NCBI GenBank assembly: GCA_029204225.1 | Contig: CM055104.1 | Coordinates: forward strand, 47,438,451 to 47,502,450 | Direction: 5' to 3' | Length of the DNA: 64,000 bases | Source of the DNA: Diphasiastrum complanatum | Lineage: Eukaryota; Streptophyta; Lycopodiopsida; Lycopodiales; Lycopodiaceae | Shown here: positions 54,494-64,000 of the stretch, in pieces | Numbering within the stretch: the stretch's first letter is position 1 | Layout of the letters: each line of letters opens with the position of its first letter | The notes under the pieces: model-generated | Seen by the model: only the letters and a program-made list of their open reading frames with translations | What the model was told of the DNA's origin: nothing | Database searches by the model: none | Made by a program: the position numbers and the translations under genes

Positions 54494-55218
54494 CTTCTTG
54501 GTGAGAAATTCTAGTAATGATAAAAAAAAATGGAGTTGAAAGGATGTTGCTTGCTATCTCAATCTAGGATCTAACACATATGTTGATCCACCCTATGAAT
54601 CTAGCAACAGATGTGAGAACAAATTCTCAATACAGAAAATCAATCTATCTTGAATTTGGATCTTGCTTCAGTCACAAAAGAAGAAGCATATGGATCAGTG
54701 CAATAAAGCTTTAATCTTAACTTTATGTCCAAAGATGTCTGTATGAGTTAGCCTAATCTTGGTTTGTATGCTAAGATTTGTTGTAGGCTGATTTGCAGAA
54801 GAAATTTTGTTAATAAGAGGTAGATGGTTGGAAAACGTGTGATGTGGAGTTATTCACTCCAAAGATTTCCCATATATGTTATTTACTCATGAGAATAGAG
54901 TTCTTTGGTAGTTGAGTTGCAAGATTCTCAGTGAATTATGTGAGTAACATATGCAGATTGTGGATATTTTATCAGTTTATAGCCTATATTTATGTATAGG
55001 AACATAGTTGGATAAGTTGCTTATGTACATCTTAATCTTGTGGATATACTATGTGTTTCCTATGTATTGAGTTTATATCGTATACTTAAACTAGTCAGAG
55101 TGCATCGACATATGAAGAAGTAATGTGTAGAACAGTTACTTGCAGGTTAATGTCTCTTTCTGTGGAAAGGATAATTCATTAACTTATTTATGGTTTGGAA
55201 GAATATCTAAATGTGGTG
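54494..55218. other. Non-coding AT-rich stretch upstream of C4 gag
   Basis: Should be C4 leader and 5' LTR, but no GCTCTGATACCA or paired LTR terminus was seen. No ORF. Confidence 0.35.
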
Positions 55219-55870
55219 TTATCCATTGGCTTTCAAATAATAAGGGGTTGTCTTTCTGTGTTTGATCAGAAAATAAGTAGTCAATAGTCGGATCGTATCG
55301 TTAAGAAAATGGGTACCACGATTACCGACTAGTTCAAGAGGACAACCATAACGTGTGATTATAGATTTGAATAGAAAAGCAGCGACACTTTTCGCATCGT
55401 TACATTTCGTTGCTTCCGCTCCAACGTTCTTCGATGCATAATCCGTCACAACCAGAATATATCGACACTTAGTGTGTCAAGTCACTGGCTTTATTGGACC
55501 AACAAAGTCAATTCCACACTTTTCAAATGGAGCAAGTGGTATGATTGGCGTCAACGACCAATTCATAGATTTGGTTGGTTTTCCATATCTCTAGCATGGA
55601 TCACAAAATTGAATATAAATGGAGACATTCTTAAACATGGTGGGCCACCAATACTTGGTGGTGATAATCTTATTAACAGTGTTCTCAAGGCGAAACATCC
55701 ACCAACATCTTCAGAATGTAAAGCTTGAATAACCTTTGGAATATTTTCAGCTTCAAGACACCTTCTTAACTGATGATCTGCACCAAGTTTATACAGAACG
55801 TTGTTAATAATGGTATAAGAAGCTACTTTGTATTGAAATATTGTCTTCTTCTCCAAGTCATATCCTTCAG
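55219..55870 (-). pseudogene. Gypsy integrase remnant (family G3)
   Basis: Frame 55856-55563 opens with sequence before the zinc domain (VLYKLGADHQLRRCLEAENI, KVIQALHSEDVGG). Frame 55449-55219 has AKSVAAFLFKSIITRYGCPL, LVGNRGTHFLNDTI and HRKTTPYYLKANG. The second catalytic Asp position reads Asn (GNRGTHF against NDRGSHF in G1). Stops and frameshifts lie between. It differs from G1 and lies right next to a primer site, so gag and most of pol have been deleted. Confidence 0.75.
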
Positions 55871-55994
55871 GATATATCTGAAATTTTAAATAATAATATC
55901 AGGATATAAAGAATTCGTGGAAGATATCTCAAATAAATTTTCATCTAAAAAAACATCATTTAACGACTCTTCAATTCTCAACTTTATTTGGCTA

Positions 55995-56012
55995 TCCCCG
56001 ACAGCGGCGCCA
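55995..56012 (-). other. Gypsy primer-binding site TGGCGCCGCTGTCGGGGA
   Basis: Read on the minus strand, close to the primer site common in plant Athila/Tat-type elements. It marks a 5' LTR to its right, starting within a few bases. Confidence 0.75.
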
Positions 56013-57100
<1,088 letters not shown>

Positions 57101-58605
57101 TTTCACTAAGAGTTTAATTTATTCTAGTTTGAAGTGACGATATGAATCTAGTCGCTTCGTGTTCCAGGCGTCATTTCAGTTCAGGAGGTCTTGTCCTTTA
57201 GTAGAAGACAGGTCCTTAGCAATTATATCCCGAAAAATGATATAGGCCTCTTCATAATATATATTTGTCCAACACATGTCCTCATTTTCAAGTATAAATT
57301 GTCATTTTGAATAGAATGATTTCCTAGGAAATGTGAGGTTTGGTCACTTGATACAACAAACATTTATATTCTTATGTTAGAAATCTTATGTTCGACAAAG
57401 ATTGTTAATTTTTATTACATCTCAAGAATGAAGGTTTCATTGGGGTCATTAAAAAATATATGATATTCAAGAAAATTATGATACTATCATGGATGCATTA
57501 TAAGAGATAAAAGATCCAAGGGAAAAAACAGATATTAGTACACTTTAAAAAAACCTAGACATTATAAAACAAAATTAACATTGGTCACCGAGGTGACTTA
57601 ATTTCATCTATTGGTTTTCTTTCCTTATGTGTGAAGTCCTCGTATGAGGGCTTTACTCCTTGAAAGCCCTTGCTAGAGGGTGGAACCTCAAGGGTAGGGG
57701 TGTGAAAGGGCATGAAGTCATTTGCGCAATGGCTTTTTCCACCCACATAAACACCATGAAGTCTTTTTTTATTTTGTTCCTACCTGAGCAATTATGAGGA
57801 TAATGCTCTCTTCGAGCCATCATGAGCATAATGCCCCACCCATGCTTAGTCTAGCTTGAGGTGTTCACAAATACAATATTTATAGTCAAATTCTAGTATT
57901 TGAAGGATTTTAGCAGAAAAGAGTCTTGACTTGTAAGATTTTGAAGGCAATCTTTAAAAAATCTCAAAATTTTAATAGTAATCTCCAATAGGGGTTTTTG
58001 AGCACTAATATCACCAATAAAAGTCATGTCACATGCTAGGAATTCAACCCACATCTTGGATGTGCACAACATTCAAGAACTAGCTTAACTAAAAAATTGG
58101 ACATGTTAGGTCTTGCTTGTAATTAGCCCATGTGCTCAATAACAAGTAAATGCTAAGTATAGCCATGGTGCTTAATCAAAATAAGATTAGTCAATAGAAA
58201 AGCCAATAAAAGAGCTTAGGCACCCGCTATCTTTGTTATTGGCGGCTGGAAGGCCCAATTGAAGTAAATAAGATTCCACATTTATAATAGAGTCACAAAG
58301 GCCTACTATAAATAGCTAAGGTCGTGCTAAATTTGTAGTTCTTCTACAAATTTCACTATATTGAAACTCTCTCTAAAGAGATTTGGGAGCTTCTCTTCTT
58401 GAGAGTTATGACTTTTGCCTATCGGTGATTCATGTGCCTACCTGTAAATATTACTGATGTGTCACAGATGATAGATAGCTTTGTGCTCCCAAGCCTTTGG
58501 ATGTGATGAGTGGGGGGAATTTATTTACCATTCAGAGGCAAAGGTGGACAAAGCAGCAGTGAAAAGGAAGATCTACCAGTTAAAAAAACTTAACTTCTAT
58601 AGGGA
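57101..58605. other. Non-coding stretch with an LTR-like promoter motif
   Basis: No ORF or primer site was recognised. A TATAAATAG box at 58307-58315, followed by CACTATATTGAAACTCTCTC, is reminiscent of plant LTR U3/R regions, but no LTR ends were found. Confidence 0.3.
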
Positions 58606-59600
58606 TTGATCCTTGTGCAGGATGAAGAGGAAATAAAAAAGGTGCTTGTCGTCAATGCGGTAAAGCGGATCCAGCTTAGCAATCAAAGTGATAAAGGGAA
58701 GGCATTTATGCATTTACGATATTGTAATAGGAGTTTTGAAAATATCAATGTCAAGCAGTGTTTTGCCGAAACCTTACTTAATTTTTTTTTGGCTCTATTG
58801 ATGAATCCTATGATGACATTGTCTTTGGTTAGACTGATTTGTCCCACATTAAATCACTTCGGTATAAACCTCACAATTGTTTTTGCAACTTTTCCTTTAC
58901 GGATGTGACAACTTGTTGTTGTCTTACAAGTAAACGTTTAAAAGAGTTTGTTTCAAAAGAATTCATGCATGTTATCTCAACGGATTGCAATATCGTTTAC
59001 AATAAACTATTAAGGAAAGACTTATGTAAAGGTTTGAATTATATTGCTTTCTGGCGTTCCAACATTAATGAAGTAGCTACAGAGCTATATTATGGTTGGC
59101 TAAGATTAGAAAAACTATTACCTTTTTACAAAAACATTGATATGGACACTCAAAAGGAACACGCACAACTATGCAAAGAAATGGCTTTTAAATCACTTGA
59201 AAAACACTAAATGGCTACACTGCAACTCCTTAGCTGAAAATCGTTTTAAAAGTGCTATGAGTGAGATTGATTAGATTACCTTCCATTTATATATCAATGG
59301 TATAGATAAAGCGCAACACAACCCTTGCTTTGTGTGCATTCAGTTTGTCAAAAGTCTTGCCTTACAAAGATTATCTAGCCCAAACTTTGCCTCATTCCCT
59401 GATAATATTGATAATTCAATTGAAATCTCCATGAATGTATTAAATGCTTCTTTTGACAAGACTATACCAGATGAATCACACGGCAAATAAATTCTCTCAT
59501 ATATATTATGTACATTCAAAGCCCACAAAAATACATTCAGATGGATTACAAACGCACATGACTGTTATTTCTCTAAATTAGCCATGTTCTTGACTAGAGC
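58606..59600 (+). pseudogene. Unidentified, possibly reverse-transcriptase-related fragment, repeat copy 1
   Basis: The frame at 58839-59210 encodes CNFSFTDVTTCCCLTSKRLK, STDCNIVYNKLL and KGLNYIAFWRSNINEVA, ending early because of one extra T near 59187 (GGCTTTTAAATC against GGCTTTAAATC in copy 2). Downstream, out of frame, are IDKAQHNPCFVCIQFVKSLA and FKAHKNTFRWITNAH-like sequence. 'DKA..N..FVC' and 'K.HK..FRWI' resemble the first motifs of Penelope-like and some other non-LTR reverse transcriptases. Catalytic DD motifs are not present. Family assignment is tentative. Confidence 0.4.
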
Positions 59601-59639
59601 TTTGGTATGCTAATTACTCCTCTCTTCATAGAGGGAGCA

Positions 59640-59866
59640 GGCCTCTTTGATAGATCTGTGGCGATCTCGTGTCTTGACACTATATGGCCGAGAATCAAGC
59701 CATGTGTCACCCAGAATTGACATTTTTTTGGATTCAGGGAGATCTTGTATTCGCGGCATTTTTGTAACACCTTCTCTAAATTGGATAAGTGTTCTGAATC
59801 TGGTCCATGCACGCACAGATCGTCCAAGAAAATTTCCAGAAATTTTTGCAAATAATCTTTGAATGT
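59640..59866 (-). pseudogene. G1 reverse transcriptase fragment in repeat copy 1
   Basis: Encodes EIFLDDLCVHGPDSEHLSNL and WVTHGLILGHIVSRHEIATD on the minus strand. Truncated on both sides by the duplication and by the unidentified fragment. Confidence 0.85.
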
Positions 59867-59896
59867 CACCTGCTTTTTGGCTCTATTGATGAATAA

Positions 59897-60783
59897 GCAG
59901 TTTTTTGCCGAAACCTTACTTTATTTTTTTTGGCTCTATTGATGAATCCTATGATGACATTGTCTTTGGTTAGACTTATTTGTCCCACATTAAATCACTT
60001 CGGTATAAACCTCACGATTGTTTTTGCAACTTTTCCTTTACGGATGTGACAACTTGTTGTTGTCTTACAAGTAAAAGTTTAAAAGAGTTTGTTTCAAAAG
60101 AATTCATGCATGTTATCTCAACGGATTGCAATATCATTTACAATAAACTATTAAGAAAAGACTTATGTAAAGGTTTGAATCATATTGCTTTCTGGCGTTC
60201 CAACATTAATGAAGTAGCTACATAGCTATATTATGGTTGGCTAAGATTAGAAAAACTATTACCTTCTTACAAAAACATTGATATGGACACTCAAAAGGAA
60301 CACGCACAACTATGCAAAGAAATGGCTTTAAATCACTTGAAAAACACTAAATGGCTACACTGCAACTCCTTAGTTGAAAATCGTTTTAAAAGTGCTATGA
60401 GTGAGATTGATTAGATTATATTCAATTTATATATCAATGGTATAGATAAAGCGCAACACAACTCTTGCTTTGTGTGCATTCAGTTTGTCAAAAGTCTTGC
60501 TTTACAAAGATTATCTAGCCCAGACTTTGCCTCGTTCCCTGATAATATTGATAATTCAATTGAAATCTCCATGAATGTATTAAAGGCTTCTTTTGACAAG
60601 ACTATACCAGATGAATCACACGGCAAATAAATTCTCTCATATATAGTATGTACATTTAAAGCCCACAAAAATACATTCAGATGGATTATAAATGCACATG
60701 ACTGTTATTTCTCTAAATTAGCCATGTTCTTGACTGGAGCTTTGGTATGCTAATTACTCCTCTGTTCATGGAGGGAGCACGCC
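59897..60783 (+). pseudogene. Unidentified, possibly reverse-transcriptase-related fragment, repeat copy 2
   Basis: Same content as copy 1. The frame at 59980-60225 is cut by a TAG (GCTACATAG) where copy 1 has GAG. Copy 2 retains the frame into KEMALNHLKNTKWLHCNSL. The later blocks read NGIDKAQHNSCFVCIQFVK, then, after a TAA, CTFKAHKNTFRWIINAH and FSKLAMFLTGAL, which end at the G1 joint near 60783. Confidence 0.4.
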
Positions 60784-61607
60784 TCTTTGATAGATCTGTG
60801 ACGATCTCGTGTCTTGACACTATATGGCTGAGAATCAAGCCATGTGTCACCTAGAATTGACATTTTTTTGGATTCAGGGAGATCTGGTATTCGCGGCATT
60901 TTTGTAACACCTTCTCCAAATTGGATAAGTGTTCTGAATCTGGTCCATGCACGCACAGATCGTCCAAGAAAATTTTCAAAATTTTTTGCAAATAATCTTT
61001 GAATGCCGCATGCATGACTCGCTGGAAAGTGCTTAGGGCATTGCAAAGTCCGAATGGCATCACTTTATAGGCATAGCTTCCCCATTCCGTGGCAAATGTT
61101 GTCTTGTGCTGGTCCTGGGGGGCTATTTTCACTTGCTTGTAGCCGTTGAAGCCATCCAGAAAACTGTAGGCTTCGGCGCAGCTACCCTATCGAGGACACT
61201 TTTCGTAAGTGGTTCTTTTTGGTGACTGCATTTAGTGCCTTCAGATTCACACAGATCCGCATTTTGCCATTCTTCTTGGGTACTATAACTATCGGCGATA
61301 CCCATTTCGTGTGCTCGATCTCGTAAATGAAATCTGTGTCCATCAACTTTTGCAACTCCTGCTTGATCAGTTTTATATAATTCGGGTTGCAGCGGGAGTA
61401 ACGGCTCACCTTGGGGACTGCTTCGTCCACCAAGGGTATGGTATGTTGGACTACTGTTGGCGGAATGGCCTTTAGATCACTATAGCTCCAGGCAAAACAG
61501 TCTTTATATTCCACCAACAAGGATCGTAGTCTCTTGAACTGCGTGGGTGTTAACTGCTCTCCCACATGCACTATCTTTTCTTCTTCTCCTGGCTCCACAA
61601 GATTCAT
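60784..61607 (-). pseudogene. G1 gypsy reverse transcriptase, right-hand copy
   Basis: Frame 61607-61182 starts MNLVEPGEEEKIVHVGEQLT and includes DCFAWSYSDLKAIPP and VSPIVIVPKKNGKMRICVN. After an indel near 61185, frame 61132-60851 has KIAPQDQHKTTFATEWGSYA, VMPFGLCNALSTFQRVM and the catalytic KIFLDDLCVHG. The usual FGLCNAP reads FGLCNAL. Everything beyond IATDLSK (thumb, RNase H, integrase) is replaced by the unidentified fragment. Confidence 0.87.
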
Positions 61608-61968
61608 CGGCTGTGTTCGCGCAGGTCCCTCGAAGACTTGTTCCGCTGGTGCCTGACTTTGATCAGGTTCTCGCTAGGCTTGCGGCATCATGATTACCAC
61701 GCCGTCCAAAGTATAATTCTTGAAAGTATTAGGCATCTCGTGAACTGGAGCTCGTCGAGATTCCTCTTTCAGCATACTGATCTTGACCCGACTGGTCATT
61801 TTTTGATTTTCTGTCACCTATGTAGAAGATGACGTTGTATCTGAGTGCAATTGGATTGACTTTAAGGAATCCAACACCTTCTTTTTGTCCTTTTTTGTCA
61901 TTTTGGTGGGTTCATCCTTGTTGTCTTTCTTCGGGACTGCTCTGACATTCGCCTCATGGTTGCGAATA
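61608..61968 (-). pseudogene. G1 gypsy protease-reverse transcriptase linker
   Basis: Low-complexity Lys/Ser/Thr-rich linker as in the copy at 39925-40287 (TLDGVVIMM and RRAPVHEMPN segments), broken by stops (for example near 61676 and 61820). No independent function expected. Confidence 0.7.
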
Positions 61969-63168
61969 TCAACGTCCCACTGTAGCTATCGCCTCTTCGG
62001 GTAGGTCACTCCATTGGATCACCAGGTTGTAGCGTTGCTTCAACTGATTCTTCTTATTCACAGGTGCCTTGGGTGGATCGATCCTTGAGACTTTCGCCAT
62101 AGCAAACTTTTGTGGTGGTTGACTTGCGACCTTTTGGGTTCCGTAACGATTTGGGTCCATGTGGTGTAGGACCTGTTCATCAGTCAACTCAATCTCCTTA
62201 TTATAAGTTAGAGCATGTTGCCAAGGAACTAGATCATCGTCCACTCGGTTCTCAATAGGCTCCGCTGACAGCCATGCTACGTTTATCATATTCATCCCAA
62301 ATGTAATTGGTGTGTCCATAGTGTAACACTTGGGTGAAGATGTACTAGGTTTTGGATCTGATTCATATTGACATGCCTGGCAGTCGATAATTGCTAATGC
62401 ATCTGTCCATCTCACGACATCCGTCTCTGAATGATAGTGACCTCCCTTGGTTGGCCTTGGGCGATCAATCGTATGATCTGTCGTGGATGATCCATCATCA
62501 GCCTTGGGTGCAATAGGTTTCACCGCCCATGTGGTTGGATCAACCTTTACAGCCTGTTCTCTGTTCTCGAAGGTGAGTTTCCCTGTACCCCAGTTGTGTA
62601 CTACTTGCGCAGTCCTCAACCATGGTCTTCCCAGTAAAACACGGTATGCAGATGGAGATTCAGGTATATCCATGACTACAAAAGTAATCACAAACTGCAT
62701 GCCTGCTATCTTTACAGGGATATCAACAACTACACCTTTTGGTTTCACACAGGATTGATTTGCTAGTTTGATGGCAAATCTTGTTGGCTTCAATCCTTGT
62801 AAACCCCATTTTTCATATAAAGTAGTGGAGATCACATTAACATCTGATCCTCCATCCACCACTACCGCCTCGTCCTCGTATCTCTTGTGTTTGATTGGCA
62901 AAGTGATGTTGTGTTCTTCACTTTTCCATGCTGCTCCGATGTGGAGGACGTTATTTGTTTCATCAGAGCCCGCACAATATATGGGCTCAAGCGCTACTGG
63001 CTCCTCATCCACTTTGGCCCGTTCAACTAGAAGGCTTTTCGCTTGTGGTGCAATCTGCAGTAGTTCCCCGAGTGGTAAACTAACATGGCTTGACAACAAA
63101 AGTGTGAGCCTTTCAATGCATGGTTCCTCGGGCTCCACCATGTGAAAAGGTGGTTCATGTTGGTGCAA
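61969..63168 (-). CDS. G1 gypsy protease region, longest open frame of the family
   Basis: 399 residues open without interruption, from MHQHEPPFHMVEPEEPCIER. The aspartic protease lies at about residues 75-190: VVVDGGSDVNVISTTLYEKW (D-G-G active-site loop near 62856) and AYRVLLGRPWLRTAQVVHNW. The C-terminal half (KWSDLP-type linker, DTPITFGMNMINVAW, TDEQVLHHMDPNRYGTQKV) is found in all three G1 copies, so it is a conserved family-specific extension. It is an internal segment of gag-pol and not a separate gene; the ATG shown is merely the first Met of the open stretch. Confidence 0.8.
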   Translation of the reverse strand: MHQHEPPFHMVEPEEPCIERLTLLLSSHVSLPLGELLQIAPQAKSLLVERAKVDEEPVALEPIYCAGSDETNNVLHIGAAWKSEEHNITLPIKHKRYEDEAVVVDGGSDVNVISTTLYEKWGLQGLKPTRFAIKLANQSCVKPKGVVVDIPVKIAGMQFVITFVVMDIPESPSAYRVLLGRPWLRTAQVVHNWGTGKLTFENREQAVKVDPTTWAVKPIAPKADDGSSTTDHTIDRPRPTKGGHYHSETDVVRWTDALAIIDCQACQYESDPKPSTSSPKCYTMDTPITFGMNMINVAWLSAEPIENRVDDDLVPWQHALTYNKEIELTDEQVLHHMDPNRYGTQKVASQPPQKFAMAKVSRIDPPKAPVNKKNQLKQRYNLVIQWSDLPEEAIATVGR

Positions 63169-64000
63169 CCGATCATTTTGATAGTGCGTAGTGGTGAGCC
63201 CGCTTGCAGTTCCCGTTCGACGCCATCTAGAGGTTCCATGGGATTAACTCTTTCTTGCTCTTTTTCCTCCGCTTGTGCTTTCTGTACCCAGTGTCTTATT
63301 TTATGGTACTGTCTGCTCTCTTTCCTCACATTTGGATATGGCGCTGAAGTTGAGGGTTGGTCGTCAGTGACCGATGGTGGTGAGGGAGTCACTTCCTTTC
63401 TCTTATGTGCTCACGTAACAGCTAACATAGAAGCATGGAATTGTCGACCTTCCGATGGCATCCCTACTGGAACTGCTGGTTGCTGTATGGCAATGAGGTT
63501 AAGAAGTGCACTGGTTCCAGATTTAAATGGACAATTCTTGTAACAGTGTCCATAACCGCATTCTCGACAGAAGGTTGTATATTGTCACTTGGGACATTCT
63601 GCTATTCTGTGTCCTTCGTCGCATCCATAGTAGCCGTAATTTCTTCCACCTCGGCGTTGAGTTTGAGCTGCATAGGCCGAAACATATTCATTTATGGCAG
63701 GATTCATAAATGGTTCATCTGGTCTGTACCATTGTTGTTGCTCAGGTTGAGGTGGCATTTGCATCTCTGCTTCTGCTGCTGTCAGATTTACATGGACCAC
63801 TTGTTGATTGGCTAGCCCTGGTGGAGCAGGTAAGGCCATACGTTGTGGTTGATTTGGTGCGTCGTACCTTGGTGCCGCATTGGGTGTCCCTTGATGATAA
63901 GGATAGGAAATCTAATAAGGACTTCTCTTCTGTTGAACAATCTGGGGGTTAAATGGGCAAAATGTCATATCGTGCGATGTTGCATTGCACAGATGGCAGA
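63169..64000 (-). pseudogene. G1 gypsy gag, right-hand copy, continues beyond the window
   Basis: Linker frame 63392-63027 (YHKIRHWVQKAQAEEKEQER) overlaps the protease frame. The nucleocapsid frame 63839-63585 has PPQPEQQQWYRPDEPFMNPA and a knuckle-like YGYYGCDEGHRIAECP, in which the first Cys is replaced by Tyr. A stop follows, then the CGYGHCYKNC block. Its capsid part lies to the right of 64000. Confidence 0.8.

Larger units (their letters stand above)
58755..61003. repeat. Tandem duplication, two ~1.1 kb units
   Basis: Unit 1 (58755-59866) and unit 2 (59897-61003) are direct repeats with a period of about 1.14 kb and only scattered differences. Each consists of the unidentified fragment followed by the start of a minus-strand G1 reverse-transcriptase segment. 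A 30 bp junction (59867-59896) separates them. Because both units contain the fragment/G1 joint, duplication came after that joint formed. Confidence 0.9.

Overview
The window is nuclear DNA of a land plant and consists almost entirely of nested, broken and recombined LTR retrotransposons. The plant assignment rests on Ty1/copia elements primed from TGGTATCAGAGC (initiator Met-tRNA), Ty3/gypsy elements with plant-type primer sites (TGGAGCCGTTGCCGGGG and TGGCGCCGCTGTCGGGG), AT-rich spacer DNA and a Ulp1-like gene with GT..AG introns. The species cannot be read from the sequence. I saw no rRNA, tRNA or CRISPR array and no intact single-copy host gene.

1-8.55 kb: a broken unidentified ORF runs off the left edge on the minus strand. 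A degenerate Ulp1/C48 cysteine-protease gene follows (1.86-4.40 kb, plus). Its last exon is split by an 852 bp solo LTR with target-site duplication (TSD) GAGAT, and that exon is duplicated 0.6 kb downstream. Two pairs of ~70 bp palindromic repeats flank or invade this gene. An LTR-like stretch with a copia primer site ends at 7.0 kb. 8.56-12.70 kb: a minus-strand copia element with both LTRs and TSD GTAAC, lacking most of integrase and reverse transcriptase.

12.7-27.7 kb: two plus-strand copies of a Ty3/gypsy family, here called G1. The first runs from gag to the start of integrase, is cut by a minus-strand chromovirus fragment (16.69-18.34 kb), and resumes in a novel ORF ('ORF-X') that is partly inverted. 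It ends in an LTR (20.29-20.72 kb) that also serves as 5' LTR of the second copy. The second copy has a primer site, a repeat-rich leader, only the 3' half of integrase, a nearly full ORF-X (23.75-26.84 kb) and a 3' LTR (26.88-27.68 kb).

27.7-36.3 kb: copia gag fragments of two families. A complete copia element, C1-A, with a 1316-residue open polyprotein, is inserted in the second of them (C2) at 29.524-35.384 kb, TSD GAGAT.

36.3-43.5 kb: a minus-strand G1-type element whose 3' LTR is whole and whose other LTR is split by a 5.27 kb gag-to-integrase segment. 43.5-54.5 kb: a plus-strand copia fragment (C3) joined tail-to-tail to a minus-strand copia element (C4). C4 holds a second complete C1 copy (C1-B, 47.209-53.069 kb, TSD GAAGC) in the opposite orientation to C1-A. 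55.2-57.1 kb: gypsy integrase remnant, primer site and an LTR-like region with (CT)~53. 58.6-61.0 kb: a ~1.14 kb tandem duplication of an unidentified reverse-transcriptase-like fragment joined to G1 sequence. 61.0-64.0 kb: minus-strand G1 reverse transcriptase, protease and gag running off the right edge.

Only C1-A and C1-B look recently mobile: LTRs with 1 and 0 differences, perfect TSDs, open frames. The most unusual content is ORF-X, a coiled-coil protein that recurs between G1 integrase and the 3' LTR in the same orientation as G1, together with the leader motif repeats of that family.
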